A DNA stretch of 7,696 nucleotides from Alphaproteobacteria bacterium (lineage in GTDB: Bacteria > Pseudomonadota > Alphaproteobacteria > Rhizobiales > Aestuariivirgaceae): assembly GCA_024279045.1 (NCBI GenBank), contig JAJRRZ010000045.1, positions 1-7,696 of the forward strand. Reading direction: 5' to 3'. The translations under genes were made by a program, and so were the position numbers. Below the pieces are notes generated by a model. The model saw nothing but the letters and a program-made list of their open reading frames with translations. It was not told where the DNA came from and ran no database searches. This document shows, piece by piece, positions 5,965-7,696 of the stretch (within the stretch, counting starts at the first letter, position 1; each line of letters begins with the position of its first letter).

Positions 5965-6915
5965 TCAGAGCCTGATCTTTCTCTCCACGGGGAAATTCTC
6001 TTCCGGCTTCAGGCGTGTCCATTCGGCCATGGAGCCGTCATACATGCGCGTCGGCCAGCCGAGCAGCTCGCTGCGCACGAACCAGCCCAGCGAGGCACGA
6101 TGCCCGGTATTGCAGAAGGTGATGGCCTTGCCTTCCTCCTTCGCGCCCATCTGCCGGTGAATGGCGGCCAGCTTCGCCTTGTCGAGGAAGCGCCCCGTCT
6201 GCGGATCGACAAACCAGTGCTGCGGCACCAGCAGCGCCTTCGGGATGGTTCCGGAGCGCAACACCGAACCACCGGCAGGCGTCATGCCGACGAATTCGTC
6301 ATAGGTGCGGTTGTCAATCAGCGGCACATCACCGGTGTTCATGGCCTCGTGCACCATTTTTGCATCAGCCAGCCACTGATTGGTGAAATTGGCCTTGTAG
6401 GTAGCGGTCTTCGGCTGCACCGGCGTGTTGCTCAAGGGATTGCCACGATCCGCCGCCCAGCCGCGCAGGCCGCCATCCAGCACCGAGACCTTTTCATGGC
6501 CCAGGGTCTTCAGCGTCCAGTAAATGCGCGTGGCAACGCCAACATCACCGGCGGAAAAACCGGCAGGCACGATGACCACGTGATTCTCCCGCGCCACGCC
6601 CAGCCCGCCCAGCAGCTTCTCCAGCACCGGCACATCGGGCAGCAGCGCCGGAATACCCTTCTTCGTTACGCGCCACTTGCCGAAATCGACGAACACCGAG
6701 TCCGGCAAATGGGCGCGGCGGTAGAGGTCCATCGGCGTTGCGGCAAGAATGCGCAGGCCCCCCTGCCCCAGCCGCGGTTTCAGCCATGCCACGTCAACCA
6801 GCGGCGGCGCGGCGCTTTCTCTGGCACGGGCAAGGGCAGATGACAGGGGTGTTGCGGCAGCAGCGGCCAGCGCGGCGGAAGAGAACAGAAAGCGGCGGCG
6901 ATCGACGATATGCAT
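5965..6915 (-). CDS. Tat-exported two-domain rhodanese-type sulfurtransferase
   Basis: Sulfurtransferases of this type carry sulfane sulfur on an active-site cysteine and pass it to a thiophilic acceptor. The 316-residue protein begins MHIVDRRRFLFSSAALAAAAATPLSSALA (shortened: DRRRFLF then an Ala-rich segment), a twin-arginine signal, so it should fold in the cytoplasm and act in the periplasm. Tandem rhodanese domains follow. The N-terminal one (about 39-157, ending VLDGGLRGW) has no catalytic Cys in its loop (PAGFSAGDVG). The C-terminal one (about 183-305) has active-site loop CNTGHRA with C268 and ends MYDGSMAEW. The loop is unlike CGSGVTA of mercaptopyruvate sulfurtransferases and CRKGVTA of mammalian rhodanese, so the donor is not predictable. 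The start at 6915 follows a strong GGAGG by 6 bases; upstream in-frame ATGs lack one and would bury the Tat motif. It is 115 bases downstream of the small basic secreted protein gene on the same strand. Confidence 0.92.
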   Translation of the reverse strand: MHIVDRRRFLFSSAALAAAAATPLSSALARARESAAPPLVDVAWLKPRLGQGGLRILAATPMDLYRRAHLPDSVFVDFGKWRVTKKGIPALLPDVPVLEKLLGGLGVARENHVVIVPAGFSAGDVGVATRIYWTLKTLGHEKVSVLDGGLRGWAADRGNPLSNTPVQPKTATYKANFTNQWLADAKMVHEAMNTGDVPLIDNRTYDEFVGMTPAGGSVLRSGTIPKALLVPQHWFVDPQTGRFLDKAKLAAIHRQMGAKEEGKAITFCNTGHRASLGWFVRSELLGWPTRMYDGSMAEWTRLKPEENFPVERKIRL

Positions 6916-7030
6916 GGCGAACCTCCGTGAATCGTTTTCCGGAAGGTAGGCCCATGCGCACTGCGCTTCAATGCACAAAAGCGTGCGCAGCATCCGCAGC
7001 TTGTGTGCAAGCGGTGCTGAAGTCTCCGGC
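6916..7030 (-). other. Spacer between the basic secreted protein gene and the sulfurtransferase gene
   Basis: The 115 bases hold the GGAGG ribosome-binding site (about 6922-6926) and a small hairpin GCTTG-TGTG-CAAGC (6999-7012) without a T-run. I find no convincing sigma-70 promoter, so the sulfurtransferase may be read through from the gene above or use a promoter I cannot recognise. Confidence 0.35.
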
Positions 7031-7402
7031 TCAGCGCTTCAGTTTCAGCCGCGGCGTGCCATCCTTCTTGCGCAGCCCCACCAGCCAGCGCCCCTGGCGC
7101 TCCACCGTGCCGCACTTGTAGCGCCCACGCGTCCACACCTTGAAGGAAACACAAAGCTCCCTGCCGCGCACATGCCAGCGCCCCGTATCCACCTTGTTGC
7201 CGGTGCGCGCCAGCAGCGTACCATCGCGATTGACCTTCACGCGTGCCTTGCGGCCCTTCCAGATAGCCGTATAGACGCCGTGCAGTTGGCGCAGCTCCTG
7301 TCCGGAAAGCATGCGTGCCTGCGCGGGCCACGCCTGCTGCCACAGCAGCGCCACCACCAGCAGCATCAGCATCCCGATGCTCTTGTGATGAATCCGCATC
7401 AT
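7031..7402 (-). CDS. Small, highly basic secreted protein of unknown function
   Basis: I do not recognise the gene with certainty. The 123-residue product has a clear signal peptide: MMRIHHK, a hydrophobic core IGMLMLLVVALLW, then cleavage after AQA (residue 29). The mature part of about 94 residues holds some 26 Arg/Lys against 6 Asp/Glu, a net charge near +20. Alternating short beta-like segments (VYTAIWKGRKARVKVNRDGTLLAR, shortened: VNRDGTLLAR, DTGRWHVRGRELC, GTVERQGRWLVGL) suggest a small beta-barrel, resembling the DGT...W...LC pattern of DUF995-like alphaproteobacterial proteins. Two cysteines, in RELCVSF and RYKCGTV, could form a disulfide in the periplasm. The ATG at 7402 is preceded by AGGAAA about 6 bases upstream; the adjacent ATG at 7399 is an equally possible start. 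A truncated palindromic element begins 30 bases upstream, so its promoter lies in or beyond that element. Confidence 0.75.
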   Translation of the reverse strand: MMRIHHKSIGMLMLLVVALLWQQAWPAQARMLSGQELRQLHGVYTAIWKGRKARVKVNRDGTLLARTGNKVDTGRWHVRGRELCVSFKVWTRGRYKCGTVERQGRWLVGLRKKDGTPRLKLKR

Positions 7403-7432
7403 GCCGATTTCCTGTTCTTGTTCATTGGTCTA

Positions 7433-7565
7433 GGGTCTGGTCTCAATAAATGAGTGCTTCTCATGGGCATTTTGGCAAAATGGCAGCGGTTTTTCGTTCG
7501 CAGGCAATAGTGGAGCTATTGGCAAGAACGAAAAACCGCCTGATATGAAGCCAAAATGCACATGG
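7433..7565. mobile_element. Palindromic element copy 2, right end missing
   Basis: This copy aligns to the 168-bp element from its left terminus (GGGTCTGGTCTCAATA, with TA at 7431-7432) through both arms to CACATGG. It differs by about five substitutions and by lacking the 7-base tandem duplication at the tip. After 7565 the similarity stops: the last roughly 30 bases, including the right terminal repeat, are replaced by unrelated sequence. Its left terminal repeat is closer to the element's right terminus than copy 1's is (15 of 16), so it may be the better preserved end. It lies directly upstream of the basic secreted protein gene. Confidence 0.82.
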
Positions 7566-7696
7566 ACACTTCCGGAAACACCATGATTTGGCCGTGCTGG
7601 CTGGCAGGGGGAGCTTGATTGGCGGCTTGTGTGGCCTTCAGTCCTGGAGGCGGCTGCTTTTCAAGCCTGGAAAGCGGGGATTTTGTTTCATTTTTC
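7566..7696. other. Unassigned sequence beyond the truncated element
   Basis: The last 131 bases carry no open frame, RNA gene or known terminal repeat that I can support. Near the end GCTTTTC...GGAAAGC followed by T-rich sequence (ATTTTGTTTCATTTTT) could be a hairpin terminator, perhaps for a gene beyond the window. The sequence immediately at the junction is ACACTTCCGGAAACACC. Confidence 0.3.

Noticed and set aside
5827..6843. 338-codon open frame on the plus strand opposite the sulfurtransferase gene
   Set aside because: It is antisense to a clear two-domain rhodanese and starts inside the hairpin cluster, with no supporting motif.
6971..7453. 160-codon open frame on the plus strand ending in the element terminus (GSGLNK)
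   Set aside because: This looked like a third case of a stop supplied by the element, but the frame is antisense to the signal-peptide-bearing gene at 7031-7402 and has no family features. It is not counted as a gene.

Overview
The window is a GC-rich chromosomal segment that most resembles an alphaproteobacterium. The pointers are a MutL with the endonuclease motif DQHAAHERLTYE and the C-terminal signature QCNHGRPT, and a gene for the EipB/DUF1849 envelope protein, a family I know from Alphaproteobacteria. The order within the class cannot be fixed from the sequence.

Layout. Positions 1-1140 hold a minus-strand translation operon: a promoter at about 1106-1136, tRNA-Tyr(GTA), tRNA-Gly(TCC) and the first 238 codons of tuf (EF-Tu), which runs off the left edge. 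The DNA mismatch repair gene mutL (1244-3103, +) starts divergently from it. mutL converges on eipB (3361-4323, -), which encodes a secreted periplasmic envelope protein. A RidA-family gene (4421-4897, +) diverges from eipB and is followed by a HIT-family nucleotide-binding protein gene (5229-5666, +). This converges on a Tat-exported two-domain rhodanese sulfurtransferase (5965-6915, -). Upstream of that lies a small, very basic secreted protein (7031-7402, -).

Apart from these housekeeping genes, the striking content is in the intergenic DNA. A 168-bp palindromic, MITE-like element with TA target duplications (4877-5044) has inserted into the last codons of the RidA-family gene. Removing it with one TA restores a clean Gln-Leu-stop end. 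A second, 3'-truncated copy lies at 7433-7565, just upstream of the basic secreted protein. A 23-bp remnant of the same terminus forms the last six codons and stop of the HIT gene, so two neighbouring genes appear to use a stop codon supplied by this element. A separate 99-bp palindrome, flanked by AGAT direct repeats (5065-5163), sits next to the first element. Together they account for most of the RidA-HIT spacer.

Three back-to-back hairpins (5790-5952) fill the gap between the convergent HIT and sulfurtransferase genes and probably act as bidirectional terminators. I see no CRISPR array, phage gene or transposase gene. The novelty here lies in small non-autonomous palindromic elements and their effect on gene ends, not in a new multi-gene system.
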